This document shows positions 7,957 through 17,377 of a stretch of DNA of 46,209 nt, piece after piece (within the stretch, counting starts at the first letter, position 1; every line of letters starts with the position of its first letter). The stretch covers positions 1 to 46,209 of the forward strand of contig WJKH01000029.1 in the NCBI GenBank assembly GCA_014729235.1, in the 5' to 3' direction. The notes under the pieces are model-generated. The model did not search any database, was not told the DNA's origin, and saw only the letters and a program-made list of their open reading frames with translations. Origin of the DNA: Candidatus Dojkabacteria bacterium. Its GTDB lineage: Bacteria > Patescibacteriota > Dojkabacteria > SC72 > WJKH01. The position numbers were made by a program, and so were the translations under genes.

Positions 7957-8133
7957 CGTTTGATAAGCAAACTGGGCTACCGTTCGTTATCTGCTCTCGT
8001 TCGGTATCACAAACCCTCACGGGTTTGTGTACGCTCACTCGTTTGATAAACAAACTGGGGTACCGTTCGTTATCTGCTCTCGCTCGGTATCACAAACCCT
8101 TACGGGTTTGTGTACGCTCACTCGTTTGATAAT
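7957..8133. repeat. 83-bp tandem repeat, two full copies plus a partial third
   Basis: CGTTTGATAA... starts at 7957, 8040 and 8123 (exact 83-bp period); each unit carries the hairpin CACAAACCC-TNAC-GGGTTTGTG. Confidence 0.9.
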
Positions 8134-8153
8134 AAAATAACAATACAAAAATT

Positions 8154-8759
8154 ATGGCAATAGCATTCCTAATATTTTTAATACTAATCTGCGTAGTATA
8201 CGCCGTCAGGACAAAACTCGTAGACCTGATGGTCATCCTATTATCAGTAGCATTCTTTCTATTGATAGTACTCGGAATCGTAGGAGTATTTATACCCTCA
8301 GTATTTACAAAATTATCAGATATAAGCCTTAAAGCTTCAGGAACATACGAAAAAATCCTGGAAATTGATAAAAGCATCCCCGGCACAAACATAAGTGCCG
8401 ATCTGAAAGAATCCTCAAATTCAATTGTAAATGACGTAATTGCCTTTTTCACCGGCAACAACGATGAAAATCAAAATACTGAAGACAGCGAATTCTCTGA
8501 AATTGAAATTCCCTCAGAAAGCAATATGGGAATACTGGAGAAAAATTTGTATCCGAGCCTCGTCAGCACAGTAGCATTTATTTATCGTGCGCTATCTATC
8601 TTAGTCTCAATAGCTGGCCTGATCACAATTGTGTACCTCAGCTACGCCACAGCCGGAGTAACAGATATATACAAACTTAAAAAAAGAATATCTGAACTCG
8701 AAGGACGAACAATAAATCTGGAAAATGCAGTATTTCCGCCTCCGCAACCCACAGTTTAA
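8154..8759 (+). CDS. Hypothetical membrane protein
   Basis: 201 aa, three or so hydrophobic segments, short C-terminal coiled-coil-like tail. Confidence 0.65.
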   Translation: MAIAFLIFLILICVVYAVRTKLVDLMVILLSVAFFLLIVLGIVGVFIPSVFTKLSDISLKASGTYEKILEIDKSIPGTNISADLKESSNSIVNDVIAFFTGNNDENQNTEDSEFSEIEIPSESNMGILEKNLYPSLVSTVAFIYRALSILVSIAGLITIVYLSYATAGVTDIYKLKKRISELEGRTINLENAVFPPPQPTV

Positions 8760-9008
8760 GACCGGAATTAGTTTACCGTTGATAGAAATCTCCTACCCAA
8801 AGAACGGAGATAATCGCCGTTGCTCTTGGAAATTGGGTCTTCTCACCAGCATTTAGGCAGACTGGTTCATTTCTATTTGAGAGAGAAATCTATATTTAAA
8901 TGGGAAAAACCTACACAATTTGTAAATTAAACTAGATTCTGACACATATCAACAGACAGATCCGCCAGAGATTCTTCCACACCTAATCCAAAAATCACCG
9001 GACTCTGA

Positions 9009-9479
9009 TTAATACCGTTCATAACGACGATAGGGGGGCGGAGGGCGGCGAGATTCCGCCATATCTGAAAACAAAGAAATGTACTCTGCCAGTATAACAA
9101 TTATGAAAATCACCAGATATAAAATGTACCTGGGCATCGCAGCAATTAATTGATTTAATTCAGGAAGAGGCAACATCCGACCAATCAGATCTACCAGCCT
9201 TAACACAAACTCCAGTGTAAAGACAGCAGAAACTCCATGCAAAAGCGGTGCAAACAAGTTCATAGGAAACAAAAGAACCCATACCAGATCTCCCAAAAAT
9301 GCCAGTAAAACTGAGGCAGCAACTATACCAAGCGTTGAGTTCATAAAATCTACAATTTGGGAAAAATATTGATTATTCAAAACTTGTGACAAGCCGTTAA
9401 CAAGAAGCAGGATAAGGAAATAAACGAGAAAACTGACTATCCGCCAATACGTTGTCCACAGCAGTTTTCCTCTCACCAT
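9009..9479 (-). CDS. Hypothetical multi-pass membrane protein
   Basis: 156 aa, several TM segments, Arg/Pro/Tyr-rich C-terminus ESRRPPPPYRRYERY. Confidence 0.6.
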   Translation of the reverse strand: MVRGKLLWTTYWRIVSFLVYFLILLLVNGLSQVLNNQYFSQIVDFMNSTLGIVAASVLLAFLGDLVWVLLFPMNLFAPLLHGVSAVFTLEFVLRLVDLIGRMLPLPELNQLIAAMPRYILYLVIFIIVILAEYISLFSDMAESRRPPPPYRRYERY

Positions 9480-9577
9480 TATTATAATTATTAAAATTTA
9501 TTTCATTTTTTCTCCTATACCTTCCATTGTATCACAAGTTGACTTGGAATTAAGCTTAGAGCTATAATTCTTACATA

Positions 9578-10015
9578 ATGAAACAAAAAACTGCCCAGAT
9601 AGAAAAACTCAGCAGATCAATACCGGCTTTTAGAAACCGAAAACTCATAAGTCTTGCTTCAACGCCTGCACTCTTACTATTCACTGTAAAAGACCTCTTG
9701 TACTGGTGGTATCTCCAGATGCCATACTATTATCTCATCAGTCTCAATCGCCTGCTTTTGGTGGCAGATGACAAACTCTCACTTTCAGCTTTACTAAAAA
9801 CATTCTTCCTCCCATGGAAAAGAGACTACTCAGCGCTTGGACATATTATGGGTATCATTATCCGCATTATTTATCTCCCGATTGGCACGATGATTTTTCT
9901 ATCAATTCTAACTGTGTATCTGCTCTTTATCACCGCCTGGCTGGCTCTTCCTCCTATAACAATCTTTTTCATTGCAACGACACCTTTTCTAAAAATATTT
10001 AAGTTTGAACAATAG
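9578..10015 (+). CDS. Hypothetical membrane protein upstream of Clp ATPase
   Basis: 145 aa, hydrophobic; overlaps the next ORF by 11 bp, implying translational coupling. Confidence 0.6.
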   Translation: MKQKTAQIEKLSRSIPAFRNRKLISLASTPALLLFTVKDLLYWWYLQMPYYYLISLNRLLLVADDKLSLSALLKTFFLPWKRDYSALGHIMGIIIRIIYLPIGTMIFLSILTVYLLFITAWLALPPITIFFIATTPFLKIFKFEQ

Positions 10016-12749
10016 TTACTTGTCAAGAGTTGTAAAACAAGCAAAACAGAAAACAATCCTTGGATATCACGACAAAAGGGTAAACAAGTTTGGAGTAATG
10101 GGAACCAAACAATTGCCAATACTGACTAGTGAAGACTACTCAACGTTTTTAGTGACACGTGACCATAACTTTGTTGTCGAAACCAAGCAAATTGAGATAC
10201 TGCTCAATAATTACATGGTAACAGCCAGATTTCGCAAATTAAAAAAGCAGCTGGCAACCATCCTTATCCTCCCCGGAATTCTTATATCTATAGGATTTGT
10301 CCTCAAACTCCTAGGTTTTTTTTACGACTACCCGACACTCCATAGTATTCTCTCAAGCAGGCTTGTGAACTGGGCATTTTGGATATCAGTCCTTGGAGTC
10401 ATAATCTCGTGGCATGACTATTTCCGTCTCAAAAGTCATCCGATTAAACTGCCTGAGACACCGCCTATTCCGGAAAAGCAAGCCAAAGCAATTAAAACAG
10501 CAGGCTTTAAATTTGCCAGATACATTCAGCTAAAGGCTTTTTACTTCCTGTCAGAAGAATCTCAAAGATTGCTTGCAAAATATTATCGCAGAGGAATCTT
10601 CGACACACTTGAATTTTTTGCGGAAATTCTGACAGCAAAAGATACACAAAGAATTCTGGAAAGAGCAAATTTAGAAATTGACGTGCATGAATTTGAAACA
10701 AAAAGCATCAACAGCACAACAATACCTGATTATCCAACCGCAGGGCTCAGATGCATAATTTTGTATGCACTTGAAGACGCAATTTTGACTGAGTCTCACG
10801 AAATCAGACCTGAACACTTTTTTTCAGCATTTTTTAAAGTCTTCCCGACCCTAAAGAATCTTTTGAACGAGAACAACTCCTCGGTAGACTTAATTCGTGA
10901 AATCATCCGATTCTTTAACCGAGAAGAAGAAAAAGAAAAAGCGAGCAATATTTTAAATCCTGACACAATTTACTACAGAACTGGAGGAGTAGGGAAGTTC
11001 TGGATTTATGGCTACACCTTTATTCTAAATAAATTCAGCAAAGATATCACAGAAAAAGTCGCCTCAATTCACGACAGATTTGGAATCGGACATGAGAGAG
11101 AGATTGAGGAAATTACTTCAATCCTGGGTCGAATGTCAAATAAAAATGTCCTCCTGATAGGAGAACCCGGAGTAGGGAAGTCGAGTATCATCAAGGGCCT
11201 GGCACAATCGATCCTGGCCGGCCAGGTTCCTCCGCATCTAAAAAACAAGCGAATAATACAGCTGGATGTAACAGGATTGCTGGCACGAGGAGTCGGAGAA
11301 GGAAACCTGGAACAATTGATTCAAAAAGCTATGCAGGAATTATCCTCAGCCGGCAATACAATTTTGTATATTGACGAGATACAGGAGATTATTCCGGCAA
11401 AATCCGACCAATCAGGCACATCCATTTCCAGCATAATGCTTCCTTACATCCTCGAAAGCAATTTCCCGATAATTGGAACCATCAACTATGCCGACTACAA
11501 AAAGTTCTTTTACAGCAATGAATCCCTGCGACAGAGCTTTGACAGCGTAGAAGTTTCACCTGTATTTCCCACTGATGCTCTTGAAATACTTGAAACTATA
11601 ATTGATGACCTTGAGCAAAATTACGATATGTACATAACTTTTCCCGCTTTAACAGCAGCAGTTGAATTATCACAGCGGTATATTTCCGAACGCAAGCTTC
11701 CCGATAGTGCCGTTCGAACCCTGGAAGCAACCTGCTCATGGGCCCAATCAAAAGGAATCCGTCTTCTTGACGATGAACACGTTGCCAAATACATCTCAAT
11801 CCAGACTGAAATCCCTGTTGACAGCATAAATGCAGAAGAAGCCACCAAGCTTATGAACCTCGAGCAAAATATTAAGAAAAGAGTTATCGGACAGGACGAG
11901 GCTGTAAATAAGACCGTAGAATCTCTTAAACGTGCAAGGACCGATATTCGCGATCCAAATAAGCCAATCGGTGTATTCTTATTTCTCGGACCTACCGGCG
12001 TGGGTAAAACGCATTTAGCAAAAGTTATTGCACAGGAATATTTTGGGAGAGAGGACGGGAAAGAAGATATTATTAAAATCGATATGTCAGAATATCAGGA
12101 CACTGACAGCATCAATAAATTCCTCGGAAGCTACGAACGTGATTCTATGGGGCAATCATCGGTAACACTTTTGGACAAAGTAAAAAGCCGGCCTTACTCA
12201 GTTGTTTTATTTGACGAGATTGAGAAAGCACATGCGCGTGTACTTGACCTATTCTTACAGCTGTTTGACGAAGGCCGTCTTACAAGTAACCGCGGCGAGA
12301 CAATTAATTTTACGAACTGTATCATCATCTGCACAAGCAATATCGGCAGTAAACTTCTGTTGGATGCTTTAAATGACGAAAAAGCCCTCTGGGAAGAAGC
12401 TAAAAATCGTGCAATTATCGAGCTGAGACAAGCTATCAGGCCGGAATTACTTAACCGATTTGATGATGTAATTGTCTTTAGCCCCCATACTGTTGAAAAT
12501 CTTGTCAAAATAACTGAAATTCTTTTGACTGAATTAGCCGACCGCATTTCTGAAAAAGGTATCTCAATAACATGGGGCAAGCCTATTCCTGTGCTGATAG
12601 CAAACAAAGCACGTGTGCCCGGAATGGGAGCCCGACCTCTCAAGCGTTATATTCAGGAAAAAGTTGAAGGCAGACTTGCGACAGAGATAATTCAGGGCAG
12701 CCTGCAAAAGGGAAGCGAGATTGAGATCAAGAGTGAGTGGCTTAATTAA
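10005..12749 (+). CDS. Membrane-anchored ClpC/ClpB-type double AAA+ ATPase
   Basis: Two TM segments (~aa 83-130), Walker A GEPGVGKSS and GPTGVGKTH, Walker B ILYIDEI and VVLFDEIEKAH, C-terminal D2-small domain (PGMGARPLKRYIQEKVEGRLA). TTG start. Confidence 0.88.
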   Translation: MNNSYLSRVVKQAKQKTILGYHDKRVNKFGVMGTKQLPILTSEDYSTFLVTRDHNFVVETKQIEILLNNYMVTARFRKLKKQLATILILPGILISIGFVLKLLGFFYDYPTLHSILSSRLVNWAFWISVLGVIISWHDYFRLKSHPIKLPETPPIPEKQAKAIKTAGFKFARYIQLKAFYFLSEESQRLLAKYYRRGIFDTLEFFAEILTAKDTQRILERANLEIDVHEFETKSINSTTIPDYPTAGLRCIILYALEDAILTESHEIRPEHFFSAFFKVFPTLKNLLNENNSSVDLIREIIRFFNREEEKEKASNILNPDTIYYRTGGVGKFWIYGYTFILNKFSKDITEKVASIHDRFGIGHEREIEEITSILGRMSNKNVLLIGEPGVGKSSIIKGLAQSILAGQVPPHLKNKRIIQLDVTGLLARGVGEGNLEQLIQKAMQELSSAGNTILYIDEIQEIIPAKSDQSGTSISSIMLPYILESNFPIIGTINYADYKKFFYSNESLRQSFDSVEVSPVFPTDALEILETIIDDLEQNYDMYITFPALTAAVELSQRYISERKLPDSAVRTLEATCSWAQSKGIRLLDDEHVAKYISIQTEIPVDSINAEEATKLMNLEQNIKKRVIGQDEAVNKTVESLKRARTDIRDPNKPIGVFLFLGPTGVGKTHLAKVIAQEYFGREDGKEDIIKIDMSEYQDTDSINKFLGSYERDSMGQSSVTLLDKVKSRPYSVVLFDEIEKAHARVLDLFLQLFDEGRLTSNRGETINFTNCIIICTSNIGSKLLLDALNDEKALWEEAKNRAIIELRQAIRPELLNRFDDVIVFSPHTVENLVKITEILLTELADRISEKGISITWGKPIPVLIANKARVPGMGARPLKRYIQEKVEGRLATEIIQGSLQKGSEIEIKSEWLN

Positions 12750-12837
12750 TTCTTGCAAACATTAAACTTGCTTGTAAGTAGCTTGGAAGCCGTTTGTAAC
12801 TTGGGATTAAATTCTGAAAAATCCAAAACCCGACAAT

Positions 12838-12866
12838 TTGTGATTTACAAACAAATCGGGTATAAT
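12838..12866 (+). promoter_or_regulatory. Promoter TTGTGA-N17-TATAAT for the rpmF operon
   Basis: -35 TTGTGA at 12838-12843, 17-bp spacer, -10 TATAAT at 12861-12866, 42 bp before rpmF ATG; spacer overlaps an imperfect CCCGA..TCGGG inverted repeat (12829-12860). Confidence 0.65.
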
Positions 12867-12907
12867 ACTTTTCCGAGAAAATACTTAATTATTTGAATCT
12901 ACCAGAA

Positions 12908-13096
12908 ATGGGAGCAGTACCAAAAAGAAGAATTTCCAAAAGCAGAAAAGGCCGAAAAAATTCGCACATAGCTCTTAAAGCACCGAAGGTATCAAAATGC
13001 CCGAAGTGCGGCGAGCCCAAAAGACCATATTTTAAGTGTGAATATTGCGGTCACTACGGATCATATAAGAATAAGAAAGCTTCAAAGAAAGACTAA
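12908..13096 (+). CDS. rpmF: 50S ribosomal protein L32
   Basis: MGAVPKRRISKSRKGRKNSHIALKAPKVSKCPKCGEPKRPYFKCEYCGHY; four-Cys zinc ribbon. Confidence 0.93.
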   Translation: MGAVPKRRISKSRKGRKNSHIALKAPKVSKCPKCGEPKRPYFKCEYCGHYGSYKNKKASKKD

Positions 13097-13115
13097 ACTT
13101 GATAGAAACGGCAGC

Positions 13116-13547
13116 ATGAAGCAAAAGGCAGACCCAAGACACACAGCCAGAATTATGGCGTTGCAGACTCTTTTTTCCAAACACTTTGACAGCGGAAAAC
13201 TACGAACTGTAGCACACGATCCACGGACCCTTTCTGATATACTGGAAAACGCAAATTACAACCAGGAGCTTTTTAAGAAGTTAATTAAAGGCGTAGAGAA
13301 GAATCTTGAAAAAATCAATGAAATTATTGAAAAATACGCCCCTCAATGGCCATTAGAACAAATAAAGAAGGTTGATCTCGAGATTCTTAGAATTGCGATT
13401 TTCGAAGGCTTTATAGGCCAAATTACACCTCCGAAAGTCGCCATTGATGAAGCAATTGAACTTTCAAAGGATTTTGGAGGTGACAATAGCAGTAAATTTA
13501 TTAACGGGGTGCTGGGCGGCATATTCGAAAATCTTAAAACTAGTTAA
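13116..13547 (+). CDS. nusB: Transcription antitermination factor NusB
   Basis: RHTARIMALQTLF...VDLEILRIAIFEG..TPPKVAIDEAIELSKDFGGDNSSKFINGVLGGI. Start preferred at 13116 rather than 13038. Confidence 0.92.
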   Translation: MKQKADPRHTARIMALQTLFSKHFDSGKLRTVAHDPRTLSDILENANYNQELFKKLIKGVEKNLEKINEIIEKYAPQWPLEQIKKVDLEILRIAIFEGFIGQITPPKVAIDEAIELSKDFGGDNSSKFINGVLGGIFENLKTS

Positions 13548-13588
13548 GAATTTCAAACACTACATTTAAAATAGATAATTATTACAAA

Positions 13589-14299
13589 TTGGATAAGAAA
13601 GAATATATTGAACTTGCCAAAAGACTGGAAGTAGAATTTAAAGATATTAATCTCTTGATAAAAGCACTTACACATCGCTCGTATATAAATGAAAATCGCA
13701 AAAAAGCTCATGAACACAATGAACGATTGGAATTTCTCGGAGATGCAGTTTTAGAACTTGCAATCACCGAATATTTATTTAAAAAGTATCAGCAGCGACC
13801 TGAAGGAGATCTTACGAGTTTCCGAAGCGCAATAGTATGTACTGATTCGCTCGCAATGGCATCTCGCAGACTTGATCTCGGCAAATATTTACGACTATCA
13901 CATGGAGAAGCTATTACAGGCGGCCGAGACAAGGACTACATCCTCGCAAATACGTTTGAGGCTCTGCTGGGAGCAGTTTATCTTGAACACGGCTATGACA
14001 AATGCTATGATTTTGTTGAGAAAGTATTAGTGCCTAAAATTGATAGAATCGTCAAGCTTAGACTCGACATCAACAGCAAGACCAAATTCCAGGAAGTCGC
14101 ACAGGCGAGATTTGGCAAAACTCCTAGTTACAGAGTACTTAAAGAATTAGGCCCCGATCATGACAGAATTTTTACAATTGGAGTCTATGTCGGCAACAAG
14201 AAAATGGGAACAGGAAAAGGACCAAATAAGCAATCCGCAGAGGAAATTGCAGCTAAAGAAGCACTCGACAGTATAAGCAAAACGAAAGATAAATCGTAG
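13589..14299 (+). CDS. rnc: Ribonuclease III
   Basis: ALTHRSYINE, NERLEFLGDAVLELAITEYLF, C-terminal dsRBD (KTKFQEVAQARFGKTPSYRV..GPDHDRIFTIGVYVG). TTG start. Confidence 0.95.
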   Translation: MDKKEYIELAKRLEVEFKDINLLIKALTHRSYINENRKKAHEHNERLEFLGDAVLELAITEYLFKKYQQRPEGDLTSFRSAIVCTDSLAMASRRLDLGKYLRLSHGEAITGGRDKDYILANTFEALLGAVYLEHGYDKCYDFVEKVLVPKIDRIVKLRLDINSKTKFQEVAQARFGKTPSYRVLKELGPDHDRIFTIGVYVGNKKMGTGKGPNKQSAEEIAAKEALDSISKTKDKS

Positions 14300-14344
14300 C
14301 CTTTGTTGATAAAATTATTTTATTTTGATAGAATACCAGAACGT

Positions 14345-14917
14345 ATGTTAAAAATCAGATTACAAAGAAGAGGAAAAAGAGGCGATGCTCATTATAGAGT
14401 TGTTGTCATAGAATCACATCGACCACGGGACAGCAAGTTTATTGAAGATCTCGGCTATTACAATCCTCACCAAAAGCCCTCAAAACTAAATATCGACATG
14501 GAGCTGACAAAATCCTGGCTTGAAAAGGGAGCTCAACCTACTGACACAGTAGCGCAATTTCTTCATAAAGAAGGGGTTCTTGACGATTGGAGAAAAACTA
14601 AGCATTCAAAGCTTCCTCAGAAAAAAGCTAAAAAGAAAGAGCAGGAAGAGGCGCCAAAGGATTCGGCTGAGGCTAATTCCAATGAATCAGCAGAGAAAAA
14701 AGAAGAAGCTCCAAAGGATACGGCTGAGGCCAATTCCGGTGAAGCAGCTGAGAAAAAAGAAGAGGCATCTCCTAAAAAGGATACTTCTTCAAAAGAGGAA
14801 TCAAAAGACAAGAGTGAAGATACAACTCAGCCTAAGGCAAGCGATGATAACAAAAAAGAAAAAGCTTCCTCTGAAGATAAAGATGATAACAAGGAAGACG
14901 TTAAGGAAGACAAATAA
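14345..14917 (+). CDS. rpsP: 30S ribosomal protein S16 with long charged C-terminal extension
   Basis: MLKIRLQRRGKRGDAHYRVVVIESHRPRDSKFIEDLGYYNP; ~100-aa Lys/Glu/Ala/Asp tail with a 19-aa (57-bp) tandem repeat. Confidence 0.93.
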   Translation: MLKIRLQRRGKRGDAHYRVVVIESHRPRDSKFIEDLGYYNPHQKPSKLNIDMELTKSWLEKGAQPTDTVAQFLHKEGVLDDWRKTKHSKLPQKKAKKKEQEEAPKDSAEANSNESAEKKEEAPKDTAEANSGEAAEKKEEASPKKDTSSKEESKDKSEDTTQPKASDDNKKEKASSEDKDDNKEDVKEDK

Positions 14918-14954
14918 TCTATATTTGACCTAAATAATTTGATCAATAATTAAA

Positions 14955-15323
14955 ATGCAAGAACTACTAAAAGAGATTGTATCAGCAATCGTAAACAACC
15001 CTGATGATGTCGAGATCTCTCAAAAAGAGAGTGTAGACTTCCCAGGACTCGTTATCTTGAAAATCAAGGTAAACCCCGATGACCTCGGTATCGTGATTGG
15101 TAAAAGAGGCCGCACAATTAACGCAATTAGAGACTTAGTAACTATCGCTGCTATTCGAAGCCAGCAGAGAGTAAAGGTTGTAGTTGACGAAGAGGGTGAA
15201 AGAGCTAAGCCAGAAGACCGCAAAGATGCAGATGCACCTCAAGAGGGTAATGAAAAACCCGCAGAGGAGACATCCGAAGATTTGCCAAGCGATCAAGCTA
15301 TTGATGAGGAGTTGGGCCTTTAA
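14955..15323 (+). CDS. khpA: KH-domain RNA-binding protein (KhpA/YlqC type)
   Basis: LLKEIVSAIVNNPDDVEI...VNPDDLGIVIGKRGRTINAIRDLVTIAA; GKRG-type KH signature; downstream of rpsP as is common. Confidence 0.88.
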   Translation: MQELLKEIVSAIVNNPDDVEISQKESVDFPGLVILKIKVNPDDLGIVIGKRGRTINAIRDLVTIAAIRSQQRVKVVVDEEGERAKPEDRKDADAPQEGNEKPAEETSEDLPSDQAIDEELGL

Positions 15324-15427
15324 ACCCATATTATAAAAATTCGTTTTTTAGTATCTGAAAAGAGATTTTATATCACTTCTCATTCTGGTAGCAACATCAA
15401 TTTATTCTTTTAATTCAGGCAAAAAAA

Positions 15428-15925
15428 ATGAAGATAGCAATCATTTCAGATATTCATGATTCATGGGGAAATCTTCAAGAAGCCCTAAACATAATCTCGG
15501 ATCAAAAATGCGATCGCCTGTTTGTTGCTGGAGATCTAATATCGCCTCCGGGTTTAAGGATCATAAAAGAAGCCCAGATTCAAACTGAACTTATCCTTGG
15601 TAACAATGAAGGAGCGCTCGTCGTTTTTACAAGGCTGGCAGACAGTATAGATTCTATTAATTTTCATGAATATACTTTTGAAGAAGAAGTCAGTGGAAAG
15701 CAAATATTTATGCATCATCTTCCCAGACCAGTAGAATTGGCCGCAAAATCAGGCGAATTTGATGTCTGTATTCATGGCCATACCCATTTTTTCAGAAATG
15801 AGTCTTTCGACGATGCTCTTCTTTTAAATCCAGGGAGTCTGATTGGGAATAAAGAACCCGCCGGTTTTGTAATTCTCGATCTTGATTCTCTAGAGGTTGA
15901 GAGGCTCGACCTGGCAAAGCAGTAA
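15428..15925 (+). CDS. Metallophosphoesterase of the YfcE/MJ0936 family
   Basis: IAIISDIHDSWGNLQEAL, VAGDLISP, LGNNEG, CIHGHTHFF, LLNPGSL. Confidence 0.85.
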   Translation: MKIAIISDIHDSWGNLQEALNIISDQKCDRLFVAGDLISPPGLRIIKEAQIQTELILGNNEGALVVFTRLADSIDSINFHEYTFEEEVSGKQIFMHHLPRPVELAAKSGEFDVCIHGHTHFFRNESFDDALLLNPGSLIGNKEPAGFVILDLDSLEVERLDLAKQ

Positions 15926-15950
15926 ACTCTATCTTCAGAGCAACAATTTA

Positions 15951-16703
15951 TCATACGACCTCAGATACCAACTCATAAAAATCATGAGGCATTAATAGCA
16001 GCCAGTCATGATTTCCATCTATAAACTTCAATGTTGAATTACCAATGAGCTGAGCCATCTTATGAGCAAGCTGCGATGAAAATATCTCATCAGAATTACC
16101 CCAGAAAATATACGTTGGCTGCTTGATCTTCTCAAACGTCTTAGCATCGTGAAAAATTGATTTTCTAACAATATTCCAAACTTTTGGTATTGAGAAAAAC
16201 TTTTTAAATACTTCTCTTAGAAAATCCCCGAGGATTAATAGGGAGAGCAATTTGTTTCTGGACAAGAAAAAGCTGCGCACGGTTTTTAAAGTTAATAAAT
16301 ATACAAATTTTGAATCGAAATAATTAGGCGAAAGCCCGGCAGAATCAATCAAGATCAGTTTGGAAACTCTGTCATTTATCGGGGCCAAGTTGAGAGCAAT
16401 ACCCCCGCCAAAAGAGTGTCCCACAAGAGTAACGCTATTAAGTTCGAGAGAATCAATAAATTTTGAAAATATTGTTGCTTATTTTTCGAAGTTCCACAGT
16501 TCTTCCGGCACGCTCGATTTTCCAAATCCCGGGATATCCGGAGCGATAACATGGTATCTCTGAGATAATAACTCCAGATTTTTCTTGTAGGTGAGGGCTC
16601 TGACTCCGCCGCCATGCAAAAACAACAATGGCTTGCCTTTGCCCATTGAGGTATATTTTATTTGAATGTTGTCTGTCTCAAAAGTTTGTTCTTTATTGTC
16701 CAT
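15951..16703 (-). pseudogene. Alpha/beta hydrolase interrupted by a single in-frame TAA
   Basis: 16479-16703 encodes LLFLHGGG..VIAPDIPGFGKSS..WNFEK*; in the same frame ATIFSKFIDSLELNSVTLVGHSFGGG continues to 15951 (GHSFGG nucleophile elbow). 54 nt between ORFs = 18 codons, no frameshift. Confidence 0.85.
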
Positions 16704-16760
16704 TTCATCTTCAGTAAAAAGGGGAAAACTGACTGATCTTCTCAGGAAGAAATTATGCCA

Positions 16761-17336
16761 TTAATCGACAAACCTTATTGTCCTCCGATACTTTTTCCAA
16801 GAGGTGTTTATTTCAATCTCAATTTCTTCGGGTTTTTCAGTTGCTACCGGTCTTCCATCTATTTGTTTGGGTAATAATAGTCCATTGAGAACAGGATAGT
16901 TCTTCTCCAATATCTTGTCTTCAAAGTTACCCTCAATCCCGATATGTTTATAAAACCTTTTGAAGTTTTTAACTTCCGTTTCCTTACTTTTCACGAGGTA
17001 AGAGATAGCACTGTTGCCAATGTAGATATTCATAACAGAGAAAGGCTTTACAACTAGATTCAAATCTTTTGAAACTCTTTCTCTTTCGCCTAAGATAATT
17101 GAAATAGAATCAATTGAAATCGCTATATTGCGTAGATTCTTTATTCGCATAACAAAGTTCGGATAATAATGATTATCATCTTCGGAGATTCTATCGTATG
17201 TTGTTTCTTCACGCTCAATTATCAGTTTTGGTCTATTAAGATAATATGTTAAAACAGAAATTACTAGGGCTAGCAACGAAAATAATGATTGAAAAAAGTC
17301 CATAATTTTTTTTAATATATTAATTTTCTCAAACAA
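16761..17336 (-). CDS. Hypothetical protein with N-terminal TM helix
   Basis: 191 aa; MDFFQSLFSLLALVISVLTYYL near N-terminus. Confidence 0.55.
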   Translation of the reverse strand: MFEKINILKKIMDFFQSLFSLLALVISVLTYYLNRPKLIIEREETTYDRISEDDNHYYPNFVMRIKNLRNIAISIDSISIILGERERVSKDLNLVVKPFSVMNIYIGNSAISYLVKSKETEVKNFKRFYKHIGIEGNFEDKILEKNYPVLNGLLLPKQIDGRPVATEKPEEIEIEINTSWKKYRRTIRFVD

Positions 17337-17377
17337 AAGTTACTCACTCAAAAAGGTCCTACAGAAAAACAACACAA

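Noticed and set aside
7957-8133. 83-bp tandem repeat as a CRISPR array
   Set aside because: Whole 83-bp unit repeats with no variable spacers, only two copies, no cas genes in the window.
16479-16481. In-frame stop as evidence of an alternative genetic code
   Set aside because: Code changes in some CPR lineages reassign UGA, not UAA. Here the codon is TAA, and TAA is used as a normal stop in many genes of the window.
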